Part shown: positions 28,491 to 40,899 of the stretch, piece after piece | How the letters are laid out: the number at the start of each line of letters is the position of its first letter | Numbering within the stretch: position 1 is the first letter of the stretch | Assembly (NCBI GenBank): GCA_015680685.1 | Contig: MNCI01011957.1 | Coordinates: 186,877-250,876, forward strand | Length of the DNA stretch: 64,000 nt | Origin: Gnetum montanum | Taxonomy: Eukaryota > Streptophyta > Gnetopsida > Gnetales > Gnetaceae | Direction of reading: 5' to 3' | Translations under genes and position numbers: made by a program | Notes under the pieces: generated by a model | Told to the model about the DNA's origin: nothing | What the model saw: only the letters and a program-made list of their open reading frames with translations | Database searches by the model: none

Positions 28491-29752
28491 CACTCTCCAC
28501 TGCCTTGGAGTGTAGTCAAGTGTAGTTAATATGAAGAGCCAATTTTTTATAGATTTTCCTAAGTGTTGTGACTACACTCTCCCCTAGTCCAGAGTGAAGT
28601 CAAGCGTAGTTAGCCAGAATAGCCTCCAAAGGCCTCCACAATGTAGCACTGGCATTCAGCTCAGCTCCAACTCATCTCTAGTAAGCATAATCAACAACAT
28701 GCATATTTTTTGTACCCCTTTTTGTCTCGAAATTATAACTACGATTAATCCCACTCAAGATAGTGGAGAGCATAGACCTAGAACATAGTCTCCAAACTTG
28801 CATTTTTTCAAGTACATTACAATTCTCTCGGTGCATATACCTGCAGTTGGCAGCATAGTCATAGTCTTATAGTCTCGCAAAGTCTGATAGAGCATAGTAG
28901 AGGACAACATTGCTAGCCTCAATGGAGAGTGTAGTTGGGTGCAACGTAGTCCCAACCATCCCAATGCCACATGGCAGCCTCTCCACATTTCACGCTAACC
29001 CTAACCTTATAAATGCCCTAGCCATCTACATATTTAGGGGTTGGCATGTTTGGCAAATTTTGAGGTACGTTGGCATTTTGGCATTTTGGGTGAACAAAGA
29101 TTCAAAGGCACACTAGCCAACTGGAAAGAGGTAGAGTTACATACCATGGTCCACTACAACCCTACCATAGCCCAACAAAACATTACAACCCATAATACAA
29201 TGTGGTGGCCAATCCAGTAAGCATAAACACCACGATGAGCACCAGTCTTCATAGCTAAATACCTCTAAGACTATGACTACGCTCTTCATTACCCCTATTG
29301 TACACCGTATACCTTCTAACCCCTTCTGGTATTAACTACGCTCAACCCCATTTGGGGTAGTGTTCTATTTCTCTTTTGCAGTTTTCACACTTTCTTTGCA
29401 TTTTCACTATTTTTAACACGTGGCCATGTTACAACTACACTTGGGTAGTAGTCTCTACATTTTGTCACCCTCATTTTTACCAAAACCCTTGACTATGCTC
29501 ATCCCCTCAAGCATGCATGACTACGCTAAACACCATTAACACTGTTGACACTATTAACACTGTCAACATTGTGAACACCACTTAAACACTTAGCCTTGTT
29601 TGGCATTGCATTTGGCAAGTCCCTATTCAATCGACAAGACCATTCAAGGCATCCCATCTCCACCTCTAGTAGGCCCTCACATAGACTTAGGGTTAGGCTA
29701 TGTGCTTGCAAACCCCTCGGTGTTCCAGCCACTAACATTTTTGGTCATTACA
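28491..29752 (+). repeat. E2 5' LTR (start missing)
   Basis: Matches the 3' LTR from about 54,575 on: CACTNTCCACTGCCTTGGAG, ATGAAGAGCCAATTTTTTATAG, TTTTAGGGGTTGG, and the end GGTCATTACA. TATAAATG promoter at 29,008-29,015. The first several hundred bases are not present; its left neighbour is the end of another family-A LTR. Confidence 0.85.
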
Positions 29753-29774
29753 GTTTTTGGTGCTAGAAGGAGGG
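29753..29774 (+). promoter_or_regulatory. E2 primer-binding site
   Basis: GTTTTTGGTGCTAGAAGGAG directly after the LTR end, the same site as in E1 (32,504) and element B. Fixes the LTR orientation as plus. Confidence 0.75.
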
Positions 29775-30129
29775 TTGAGTCATTTCCTTCTTTAGACTCC
29801 ATTGTGGTTGTCTTACATGCTCTCTACATTGTAGTTTTCTATCAACCCATTAGTGTAGATTAGACCCCATTGTTAGGCCCCTCAAGGCTCCATGTAGCAA
29901 CCCAAATCAGACTTCTCTCCACTATTTTCCTAAGTATATGTTCTCTGAGTGTAGAGAGCATAGTTGGTAAAGAGAGTAGTTTATGGAGAGTGTAGTTACC
30001 TCTCAGTGTAGAGAGCATAGTCTCCATAGTTAGCGATTTTTCTACAACCTCCATAGTTAGTTATTTTTCTACAATTTCTAGACTTAGCCATTTTTCTATA
30101 GTGCTCCTTTCATAACTTGATTTGTGACC
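29775..30129 (+). other. E2 leader
   Basis: Untranslated leader with dyad-like GAGTGTAGAGAGCATAG copies (29,946 and 30,003) and a three-copy repeat of a unit like CCATAGTTAGCGATTTTTCTA at 30,016-30,100. No coding frame. Confidence 0.5.
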
Positions 30130-30552
30130 ATGAATCTAGATCAACCTTTAATGTCAGTGCCAAATGCATGTAACACCTTCACCATGGCAGGACCATGTTC
30201 ATCCCTTAGGCTCACAACAAACAATACAACTTCCTATGTGCAAAGATCCAAGCAGGCTTACCTGTGGATTGCCTTGATATGGAGGCAAAACAAAACTTCA
30301 AACTAATCCACTAGGATGGATGAGAGTATCTCCCTTCCTCATTTCACATCATCCCGCTCATGAAGTCTCACCATTGGTTGTTATTCCAACTCATCCAAGC
30401 ACATGAGAATGATGTAGGGATAAACTAGGAGGAAGCCCTACAGAAGGAAGAAGATGAGATTGAAGCTTGCTTTGAATGTGAGAGCCCTTTCCACACCATC
30501 TTCCAACAACCACTCACTGGTCCAAATCCCCCTCATTTTAGTTCATCAACAT
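30130..30552 (+). pseudogene. E2 gag N-terminal part
   Basis: Starts ATGAATCTAGATC; first 59 codons open (MNLDQPLMSVPNACNTF). It corresponds to the start of E1 gag at 32,958 (MNIVKPLTSV) and, more loosely, to that of element B. Stops follow at Trp and Gln codons. Cut at 30,552 by E1; text resumes at 47,591. Confidence 0.65.
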
Positions 30553-32503
30553 TGAAACACCACCAATTTCAGGCTTTAGCACTTCAATTGCAAATTTTTC
30601 TAAGTGTAAAAACTTGGTAAATTTTTTTAAGTGTTGGTGCTATGCTCCACAATGTAGCCAACATAGCATGCACCAAGGTCTATTTTGCAAAATTTTTTAA
30701 TTGTTAACAGCAGTTGCATGAAAAGTTTTCTAAATGTGCTACTACGCTCTCTCTACCTGCTATGCTCCCTAGTGTAGCTAGCATAGCACACACTTCCATG
30801 GCTAGTTCACCCAAGTGCCAAGATAGAAGTTGTTAAGGTTGCTTGGGATGAATGAAATACTTTGATAAATTTTCTATCTCTTGGGTTGTCACACTTGCTA
30901 TTCTCCCTAGAGTAGCTAGCGTAGCACATGTTCTAGTGGCTAGTTCACCTAAGTGTCAAGGTAGAAGTTGTCACAATTTCTTGGGATGGAAAAAATAGTT
31001 TGGCAAATTTTCTATCTTTTGGGGTTGCTATGCTCTACTACGCTCCCCAATGTAGCCAACATAGTAGATTTTTCAATGCCTAGTTTTGCCTAAGTGTTAG
31101 GCAAGAAGCTATTAAGCTAGCTCAATATGCAAGAGACATTTGGCAAATCTTCTTACTCCTAGGGCTACCTCTCCTACTACTACCCAAAGCATAGCAAACG
31201 TACCATGAAGGAAGACTGCAGATTCTATCAAATTTTGGCTAAGTATCCCTGCTATGCTCTACTACACTCTAGAGCGTAGCTAGCATAAACAGTATGGGAC
31301 ATCCAAATTTTGCAAAATTTGACTAAGTGTTCTGTTACGCTCTAGAGTGTATCTAGCTTGACACTGAAGAAAAGCCTCTGACAACCTTCAAAAGCCTCAG
31401 AATTCAGCATCAGCATTTGTCTGAACTCTAACATTCCTCTAGCAAGTAGGATCAACAATTTGTATCTCTTTTGCATTCCCATTGGTTCCCAAAATTTTTC
31501 CTATGCTTGACCCTACTTGAAAGAGGGGAAGATGTAGTCTCAAAGTGTAGCCTTTAAGTTGCACTATTTTACATTATCTCCAGGTACATTGCAGTCCTTT
31601 AAACTTTCACACATGCAGTCATGGTAGTGTAGGCATAGTTCAGCAATGTTTGGGGACCCATTGCAGTACTGTAGATTATAGCACTTTGTTACTCCCATGG
31701 AAGCATAACAAAGGTCAATGTAGCTCCATCTATCCTAAATCCATGTTGCATCTAATCCACATCTTATGCCACGTGGTGCCCAATCTGCATTTTGTGCTAA
31801 CCCTAGCCCTATAACTACCCTGCCATTTAGCATTCTAGGGGTTGGCAAATCAAAAGGGCATTGGGAATTTTAGCATTCTTAGAATTTCTATCACTCTCTC
31901 ACTTGAGCACCTAGGCACACGTAGCACTTTGAACTTTGGCACATACCAGAATGTAGTTCACCATTATACCCATGGAATACAATAATAACCATCCTAGCAG
32001 GTTTAGTCCTCATAGCAACTATTAGTTCCATGTCCTGGGCATCTTAGAGATGGTGACTACACAGCTATGCTACCACTGTGCCTGCTTGTACATTGCGTAC
32101 CACTCTCAACTCTTTTTTTGCAATAGCTATGCTCCCCCATTTAAGGTAGTGCACTTTCATTTTCAAGTTTTGTTGAATTTTTCAAGAATTTTTCTTTGGT
32201 ATCTAGCATAGCACTTGCATTTTCTCACTATTTCATATGTATTTGCATGTTTACATTGTTGTTCTCAAACTAGGGCACCCTACTATGCTCTAGCTTAGCT
32301 AGCCTCGGTGCTCGCACATAATGCTGTATAAGCCCCGCTCACGCACGGTTGTCTTAACACCTTGTAAGTCCCTATTTGATCAACAAGATCATTCAAGGCA
32401 CTCCATCTCCATTTTCTAGCATGACCCTTGCATGGACTCAAGATTAGGCTATACACCTGCTGACCTCTCAGTGTTCTAGCCACTGACATTTTTGGTCATC
32501 ATA
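30553..32503 (+). repeat. E1 5' LTR
   Basis: 1,951 bp, TGAAACACCACCAATTTCAG to GGTCATCATA (CA decayed to TA). Close to 45,652-47,590 along its length. U3 carries dyads such as CTATGCTCCCTAGTGTAGCTAGC (30,758) and CTCTAGAGCGTAGCTAGC (31,268); promoter TATAACTA at 31,810-31,817; then TAGCATTCTAGGGGTTGG as in the other copies. Confidence 0.9.
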
Positions 32504-32525
32504 GTTTTTGGCACTAGAAGGAGGA
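32504..32525 (+). promoter_or_regulatory. E1 primer-binding site
   Basis: GTTTTTGGCACTAGAAGGAG after the LTR end; one transition (GTGC to GCAC region) compared with the E2 site. Confidence 0.75.
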
Positions 32526-32957
32526 CCTCCCATTCCTTTTGTGTCCAAGGGTAGTCCCATGTGCTTTCTACACCTCCATTACTAGTTTTAAACTAGCGTA
32601 GATGTAACACCCTTATGGACCTACCATAGTAGTAGCTGGATCATAGGCTAGTGTAGGAGTTTTCTGCGATTTAGTTGGTGTAGATTGGTCCTAGTTGTCG
32701 GTTCCCCTGGAACCTTGTAGGATGAAAGCCCAATTGTATCCCCTATGCCAAGCTTTGGGTGCTCTAGAGAACATAATAACCCCTTAGAGCATATCAAGCA
32801 TAATGTCAAAGTTGGTCACTTTTTAGCAGTATTTCTGGAGTTAGTCATTTTTTGGCCTGTTTTCATAGTTTCTCATACTTAGCCATTTTTTCAACATTTT
32901 TTGCACTCAACCATTTTCTATTCAGTGGTATCATTTCTTGCATTTTTACATAGTAAC

Positions 32958-34640
32958 ATGAATATTGTGAAGCCTTTAACCTCTGTCATTAGCATGGAGG
33001 TGGCTCATCCCATCCAACAGGTGGTAGACATTGAGCCTCCACTAAGTCTTGTATAGCCATAGCGACAGTCACTTAGACTATGTAACCAACTGCCCAAGCA
33101 CATGGCGCTCAATGACAAAAGATACAACTTCCTCTATGTGAAGCTTCAAGTGAGTCTATCCTTAGACCACCAAAAACTAGACACCAAACAAAGCTTTGAA
33201 ATCATACACTGGAACAAGAAGGAGTTTCTTTCTACACCTGACACATTCATCTCACTTATCAACAACTTTAGGTGGTTGTTAGACTAACTTGTTAGAGTTA
33301 GTGGAACTAATGAAAATGATGCAACATCAAACTATGATGAACCCTTGCAGGATGGAAAAGAGGAATTTGAGGCTCCTTTAGAGAGTGGTGGTCCATTTCT
33401 AGTTTTGTCCCACATTAGTCGTAGTTATTTTCCTTTTTTTAGGTAGTCGCATCATTCTTGCGACCCACATCCACACCTATGGTAGCAAGCCACCAGGTAC
33501 TGCATGCAAAATAAGGTACATGACCCTCTACCACCTTTCCCTTTATCATTTTCGCCTAGTCTACATAGCCTTCCCTGGTAGCATCTATGATGCCAACACA
33601 ACTATATGTGCACACAATGTCCTTGTCTCAGCCACAAATGAATTAGGTGTCCTTTGTCCCAACCATCTCGTTGTCACCTCCAATAATAGTGAAAGTCATG
33701 ATTGTGTGATGGGCTTCAGCCTCTGTGCTTATGGCACAACGGTCGCACACCTAGCACTACACATAGTAGTAAATGCAACAAGCGTCTCATGTGGTTGTAT
33801 AGCCCACAACAGGGTAGTGGGCCATTTAGATGGCACCACAAGGAGCACAACCGACACAACTAGTTGCATCTTGCTTGAGTTTGGACTAAGTGTTCCAACT
33901 TATTCAAACACTAATGGAGGAGGTTAGGTGGCTTAAAGCTGCTAACTCAAAAACAATCCACGTGATAGACTTTTACTAGGATGACCCCATTAGTCTTGTG
34001 GTTTTATCATTGTTGCCTCCCAAGGTCCAACTTCCTCAATTCACAAAATACAATGGTGAGGGGAGCCCTAATGCACACGTTGTGAATTTTCCTTCTAAAT
34101 GCCTACTTGTGCAAGCATGGCCACATGCAATTATTTGTGTCTTTGCCATGTCCTTGACTGGTAAGCCACTCAATTGGTACTATGTGCTCCCTAGGGCTTC
34201 CATATTTAGTTTGGAAGAATTGCTTAGTCAATTTGTAACCCATTTCAACTACAACTTGAAGCCTAAGGCCACCCCAGACCAATTAATGGACATCAAGCAA
34301 GGGGTGCTAGAGCCAGTGCAAAATTCATACAATGGTGGGAGTGTCTCCCTTAATGAAGTTTGTGAGCTAATAGGAAAAACCCACCTTTTGGCCATCTTCA
34401 AAGGTGCATATAGGACACGGAAGAGGCTAGTAAGGACCTAGCCTATGTGGCCTATAAAAATGCACACACAAAAAGGACAAGGAAAAGGGTAAGGCAACAA
34501 TAACCATTGCAGCCCGTAGTTGATGAGGCCAAACCCAACAACACTAAACCAATGGTCAAGGCACCTAAAGCCCTGACCAATAATAAAAAAGCATCAAGTT
34601 ATGGCATTGTGAGAACCAAATAGCCCACACCATTGACGGT
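32958..34640 (+). pseudogene. E1 gag
   Basis: Begins ATG at 32,958 (MNIVKPLTSVISMEVAHPIQ). Core at 33,960-34,430: LPQFTKYNGEGSPNAHVVNF, AWPHAIICVFAMSLTGKPLN, LLSQFVTHFNYNLKPKATPD, matching element B gag over the whole domain. The segment 33,520-33,927 is open but is a degenerate Thr/Ala/His-rich region rather than a domain. Stops at former Gln and Trp codons are frequent. Confidence 0.75.
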
Positions 34641-35270
34641 TGTGGGCAAGCTACCCCAAAGCCAAGCTTTGAGTGTAAGGATCGCTTAAAGTATATCCCA
34701 TTACCTATCAAGCTATTTGAGCTTTTGGACTAGTTGCTTTGTGCTGGGAAAATCCAACATGAGCAAATGTCTAAGGATGCACATAAGCACCATGAGTGGT
34801 ATTGCAAGGTCCTCAAAAACTCCTCAGTAGCTATGCTGAATGAGCCTCTAGTCCTTAAAAATTTTAGATTGGATTGATTTTACAACTATCACTAGTTGCA
34901 TGGCCATGACACAAATTATTACTTGACATTAAAAGATGACATCCAATGCATGATCGATCAAGGAAAATTGGTCCTTGACGATAGCAACCCTATGCACCTA
35001 GAAAACCAATCAATGAAGGTTTACAAAGATCTCCTCAATGCTAGTGGTGTAGGCTACATCATCAATGCTATTAGTGTTGATGATAACATAAAATTGGTAG
35101 ATGAATCATTTGTGGTTTGTATGCCCTCTAGTAACGTTGGGGCCTCAACGTCTACTAGACCATATCCCCCTTTTGTTATCAGAGCACCACCTTGGATGCC
35201 CATGACACCCTTTGTTGTTAGGGCCTCACAACATGTTCCAGCGATAGCAACTTAGACACATTTTGTCATT
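34641..35270 (+). pseudogene. E1 gag C-terminus and proline repeats
   Basis: CKDRLKYIPLPIKLFELLD and LVLKNFRLD equal EPSQYTPLPMK and LVPKGFRMD of element B; then HGHDTNYYLTLKDDIQCMID (open from 34,896) and YKDLLNASGVGYIINAISVD. Two to three proline repeats follow, PPFVIRAPPWMP and TPFVVRASQHVP, against five in element B. Confidence 0.72.
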
Positions 35271-36541
35271 AGGGTGCCATGATGTGCAGACCCCCCACTA
35301 ACTCAGGGTCCAGTGGTAGGAACTGCATCACATACTGCTTATTCAAAGTCGCATCCCAAGAGACCCAATGAGTGTATTGCTAACAAAATGATTAGGGAAC
35401 ATTTAGAGTTAGGCCCTCCTAATCCCGTCCCCTTGTCAGCCATCCCCATGGCCTCATCATCTTCGACTACCAACATAAGTGAAAATAATCAACAAATGAG
35501 CATTGAAACTCAAAAGCCTATTACACAAGCAAAGGCCAAATATCCTCCTTGGGAGATTCATCTCTTGGGTCACATGGAGGAGGTAAGGGCTACCAATACA
35601 ACAGATAGTAGAAAATACTTCTTGGATGCACTATCACAAGTCAAATAGGCTCTCAAACAAAAAAACACAACTCTGAGCCTATATGACCTGATAATGATCT
35701 CCTCTGCTCAGTACGAAGCATTAGTTCACATGCTGACCTCTATACATATCAAGGAAGATATGTTGGTAGATGAAAAGGCCATTCACACTGTAATGCTTTC
35801 GACCACAACCTAGAAGTTGATGTCAACATCCCTAATGTTTCATGATGAGGCGGTCAGGGTTGATCCTAAAAAGGATCAGGTGACTAGTATGCCAATGTTT
35901 ATAACAATTTGCATAGGACAATATAGAATTTTTAGGATGTACGTAGATGACGGGGTAGCAACCAATGTTATTCAATTTTCGGTCATTGACAAACTTGGTT
36001 TGGTTGACCAGATCAAGCCAACTAAAACAACATGCTTAAAATCCTTCAATGGAGCATGTGTTGTTATAAAGGGAATAATCATAATAGCTTTCATGGTAGG
36101 GGAGAAATTCCCCACTACTACTAAGTTCATTGTTGTTGAAGAGATGCTTAGATTCAACCTGATCTTAGGGAGGTCCTGGCTAGCCTAGTTATGGACTATC
36201 TCATCACTTATCCATCAAGAGGCCCACCTGCCCTATGAGGGTGGAAAGGTGGTAATATATGATGATAATGGTTCTCCCTCGACTATTAACAATGTTGATA
36301 CAAAGCAAGGTTTGGAAGTAGAGTTCTTTGAATACATGCCACCTGCTCAGGATGAAGGACAACCTTGTTAGGCTGATCCATCTAGGTAGCCAAATGAAAT
36401 GAGAAACCTCCTTGAGGGAGCTCTCTAGGTAGAATTACCCTTTGTGCAACTGATGAAGGTTTAGGCGAGTATCACCTTGTGCCTTCTAGGCCTTATGCAC
36501 CTCCTAACCCACATCAAGTTAGAAAACACTTACATGACTAA
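35271..36541 (+). pseudogene. E1 aspartic protease
   Basis: Linker REHLELGPPNPVPLSAIPMA (35,398), WEIHLLGHMEEV, then the protease at 35,817-36,188: MYVDDGVATNVIQFSVIDKL (D-D-G active site), CLKSFNGACVVIKGIIIIAF, KFIVVEEMLRFNLILGRSWL. TAG follows WLA at 36,187, then LIHQEAHLPYEGGKVVIYDD and a C-terminal EGLGEYHLVPSRPYAPPNPH before TAA at 36,541, so the end corresponds to that of element B. Confidence 0.78.
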
Positions 36542-36745
36542 GGTATCCCTTGAGTTTGTTTGCATGTCTTGCTTGCTTTTTGTTTTTGCTTGTATAGTTA
36601 TGTTTGTGCAGTTTTTTGCATCTTGGATTACTTATTTCATTTATTTAGTTTAGGAAATTTCGTTTAGCCCTTTCATTTTCAAAAATAAATAAAATAAAAA
36701 TAATATATATATATATATATATATAAAGAAGAAAGGAAGGGCCCA
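36542..36745 (+). other. Spacer with AT microsatellite
   Basis: T-rich spacer after the protease stop; a run of about 13 AT dinucleotides at 36,699-36,725, then GAAGAAAGGAAGGGCCC. Nothing coding. Confidence 0.5.
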
Positions 36746-36965
36746 CTAAGGCCTTAAACTAGCAATTGGCTTCCTTCTTACACTATGGCCCGAAAAGGCC
36801 TTAAATTATTGCATAGCCCGCTAAGGCCAAAAACTAGAAACTTTCTTTCTTTTGACGTCATGGCCCAAAATGTCCTTAAACTAGTGATGGCCCAAAATGG
36901 CCTTAAACTAGTAATGGCCCTTTTCCCATGGCCTTAAATTGGCATGGGGTCCATAAGGGGCCTAA
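36746..36965 (+). repeat. E1 repeat array between protease and the antisense gene
   Basis: Units ACTAAGGCCTTAAACTAGC, AAAAGGCCTTAAATTATTGC, ATGGCCCAAAATGGCCTTAAACTAG, about seven copies. Same place and core as 21,425-21,640 in element B. Confidence 0.85.
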
Positions 36966-37174
36966 TTGCATCAATTAAATTTCAAGTTAAAACTGCTGCA
37001 ACATTACATAAAATAAAACAAAGTGATATATGAATAATCATTACATGTCCATTAAATCATCAATACAATATATGGTTTAAGTGTATATCTAGAATAAAAA
37101 CTTATCAAAAATGAAAAATTTCCCAACAACAGGGCTACAATTTTGGCTACTTAGCCAATGGTGTTTGGTGGGGG

Positions 37175-40100
37175 CTAGGGTGCTTCTTCTTCCTCTTCCT
37201 CTATTGCTCCACTAGGCCTTGCGCTATTGCCAAAAAATTATTTTAAAAAATAAAATAATAAATTAGCTAATAAATAAGTGACATACAAATATTATCACAA
37301 AATAAATAAAAATAATTCAAACTACACTGACCTAAGAAGGACCTGCATCCATATTTGGAGGCATCCTATTAAGGCTTGTCTCCAAGCATCAAAGGATTTC
37401 TGCCTTTGATAGGTATCTCCAATCCTCCTCATTGAGGTCAATACCCATGAGGACCTTTTCTTTCTCCATAGCTCCATGAGGGTGGCCTCGGTGAAAACTT
37501 AGCATAAGAGACCTCTCCTGAAGGCATGACAATTTATCTCTCTAGGGTTCCACTCACCACTATGTTACTAGCAAATAGCTCATAAGCTCGCATTGCGCCA
37601 ATTGCATCGAGGAACATGTGATAGAAATGACGCTCCATGGACTCATCTTAGTACCTCTTAAGATATGCCTCTCATTCTTGCTTGTAATGGTGTTTGTAAT
37701 TCTTTTGAGTTTGTCCCCATTGATACCCTTTGGTGTTGTAATCCTTCTAGTCCTAGTTCTTCCTTGCTAGTAGGTCCATTTGTAGCCTTTGCTCAATTAC
37801 CTCCTGGGTGGCCTCATTTTACCATGGATGGCTAACCAGTACCTGGCATAGTCAATCTTAGTTGTTTGCCAAGTACTGTCTACATTGTCATGGGTCACTA
37901 GGAAGTTATAATGGGCCTGTAGGTCCTCCAATGTTATACTCTAGCTTACCCTCTTTCCTAGAGATCATGCATCCATTTCCATGGGTTCTCGTTAGTGCAC
38001 CTGCACTTCCACAATGCTCTTGCAAATGAGAGTGTTCCTTTACATGCCTCATCATACATGCGACGAGGCACTTGCTCCACTTCAGGGAGAAATTCGAGCA
38101 CAACATCAACCTAGGCCATCCTATTTGGGTTGCATCAAAGTTAGGAGCTTGTTGGCATATGATATGCAAAGGAACGTTAGCTATGGACCAAGCAATAAAT
38201 TGGTAAAGTAAGGCAAGTAAACATGGACATAACAATCCTAGGATCTATTTATTATATATGGTTCATCATGTCCTCCACCAAGCCTTACATGAAAATGAAC
38301 TTGTTAGGTGCCTCTATCCATGGCTACATGTGGAAGGTAGATGTGGATGTTGGACCCTTAGTGGGAACACCAATGGCTGTGATACAACACATTTAATAGT
38401 TATTAGATAACCAACAACCAAAGGTGTAAAAGTTAAAAGAACAAAAAAAAATATGGTGATGCAAAGCTTCTACCCAACAACCCCTTAGATGTGAGAGCGG
38501 GAGGATCATCCATCTACATGTTATTAAAAAAAATTTTCAAATTCACCCCCTTTAAACTCTAGCAACCCTGCTTTCTCAAGTTTCTGTAGTACCTTTACAA
38601 CTTCTTGCTTTTCTTCCTCTAGTACTTATCCCTCAGTTTAAGGAGGAACATCATCCACTAAAGGCTTTGCTTCTACCGTAGGGGCCCTCTTGCCTACATC
38701 ACCTAAGTTAGGATTAGAATTTTCAATAATTAGTATTGTATAGCATGGCATATTATAGTAGTATCCAATGATTCATACTCACTTGTGATTCTTGAATGTA
38801 AATCGTGAAACTTTAACTAGGTTTTTCTACTGCTCTCCTCCACCTCACGTATGGTCTCCTCCATGGGGCATGTTTTCTTAATCTTTGTCCTAGAAAATCC
38901 CACTACCTTAGCAATAAGTCAAGCCCCTCTAGCCATATTTCTCGTGTTGGCTAGTGGGGCCTCACCTACACTATCATGTGAGTGGTAAGATCGTCCCATT
39001 TGGCTTCTAGTCATTACAAAAAATGACTCACCAATTACCTCTGGGGGATCTTGAGACCACGTGGTAGTAAATAGGTATAAGATCCATGGCCTGGAAATTT
39101 TTTTATGATCTTGTATCACCCACTGTCCATCCTCATGAATGACCAAAAACTCTGTGAACCTTTGCCAGTAGGCTATGAAGAACGCAAAGTGCACGTGCGA
39201 CCTCGCTTGGAGGTTGTGGCATAAACTAATAATTTCAGTACATATGCCACTGACAAGGCAAGATGCTTAGTTGTACCATGTCCCCTCCTCTATCACATCT
39301 CTCATTACCCAAGCTTGTTCCACCCCAAGGATCTTTCCTTGGGAGAGAAGCTTTGGGAATGCATGTGCATGAAAGATTGGATAGAGGTGGTGGACCACTG
39401 GTAGCCTTACTTCCTTAACTTGTATTTCTTTGCAAGACTTAGAAGTGCCTAACCACTCCTCAACATCCCCTCTATGGTCCAAGTCTTTGTCACTTTTTTT
39501 TTTGCAACTGGTGGACCCTTAGAGGGGAGGTTGAAGAGGTTCATACAAAATTCATCTGTAATTTCAAAAATCACTCACACACCATGGGCCCGCGTGATGA
39601 AAGGATCAACATTCTCATTGAAGGAGTTGATGATGGTAATCATCTCATCCATCAAGATGCTTGGGCTAAGAGCTAAGAAAAGATCCATTGGCCCAACCAG
39701 TGGAACCTTCCTAGTTATCTCCACTGGGGCTTCATAGCACAACCAATGCTATGAACTCTCAACATCACCATATTTCATGATGAGAGTGGCCTCTGTGTAG
39801 CCTATTGCAACCACCATAACCTCTCTTGAAGTGACCACAACTGCAATAGGTAAAATAAAGTTAACAGCATGAGAAAAGCAAACAAACAAACACATAAGAA
39901 AAATGAGACACTACTTACATGGCATAAATGGTGTGTGAGATGGTGGTGGTGGGGTTGATACCTCCTCTATGCTTGGAACACTGGTCACCCATTCTGCATC
40001 TAACCAGCCATAGGCTTGGCACCTCTCATAGGCCTTAGGGAATTGATGAGGATATTTTGCTAAGTTGGATCTTATCTATCCAATCATCGTCGTGCACACA

Positions 40101-40720
40101 TTTTCAAAAAATGAGAACTCTTGCAAGGTAGTAAGGGTCAAGTTGAAAGCCCCATCGTCATCATGAAGGAAAAATGTGTCAATAGTAAATGTGGTAGTAG
40201 ACATAAGCGGTTAGCATCGTTGTATGGGTCATAATCAAATGAATAGTGCAAAAATTGTAAGAGGACTCACCCTTCGGCATAGTATACAATCCTAGGTGGG
40301 TTCTAGAAAAGAGTGTGTATGCATCAAGTAACAAAAAAGGTGTTGTTCTTGTTGTAGCATTGGAATTCTAGCATATGCCAGATCCTGGACAAAGGCCTAA
40401 GGCCCTTGGGACCCTAGCCTGAACTCCATGCTTCATCATTGCCAACGGGCTCATCGGATATAAATCTTAGGATGCCTCGATTTTTCCTAGGCAACAATGT
40501 CTTCGTAATGATGCCAATTACTTCTTCTACCAAGTGTGATCACATCATCATACTAAAGTGGTGGAGCAAACATTCCAGGAACTCCTATGCTCTTGACTAG
40601 AACCATATCACTTGGTGACAGACATACATATCTAGTGTAGGTACGTTTGGTAGGGGTTCACTCATGCAACATAAGATACCCACTAGCTGAACCACCACAA
40701 GGATGGGCTCCAATAATGCC
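37175..40720 (-). pseudogene. E1 antisense gene, decayed homologue of the gene in element B
   Basis: Minus strand, opposite to the element. Recognisable exons: 40,720-40,270 (EPILVVVQLVGIL, SHLVEEVIGIITKTLLP, NPPRIVYY; acceptor TTGTAG at 40,722-40,721 as in B exon 2); 39,740-38,880 (ILMDEMITIINSFNENVDPF, EFCMNLFNLPSKGPPV, DVEEWLGTSKSCKEIQV, HLYPIFHAHAFPKLLSQGKI, HVHFAFFIAYWQRFTEFLVI), equal to B exon 4; 37,223-37,175, last exon (RPSGAIEEEEEAP, TAG), preceded by an AG acceptor. Many stops. The middle (38,850-37,230) corresponds to exons 5-7 but is too decayed to map exactly. Confidence 0.72.
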
Positions 40721-40899
40721 CTACAATCACAATAGTAACAAGAGGGGTGTTAGCATTGGATACACAAAAAATAAAAAAAAAATGCATCAAAATTACACTT
40801 AGCAAATTAGTGAAACTCTTAGCTTCCCTAACAAACCCCATGGGAAATGGATATTAGCATACCCATCTAATGTGCCCAGTCTTCAACGAGGCACATCAC

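Noticed and set aside
33520-33927. 135-codon plus-strand frame as a separate gene
   Set aside because: It lies within E1 gag between its N-terminal and core parts; text is Thr/His/Val-rich and corresponds to decayed gag linker sequence also present in E2.
36699-36725. AT repeat as a replication or regulatory element
   Set aside because: Simple dinucleotide microsatellite with no further support.
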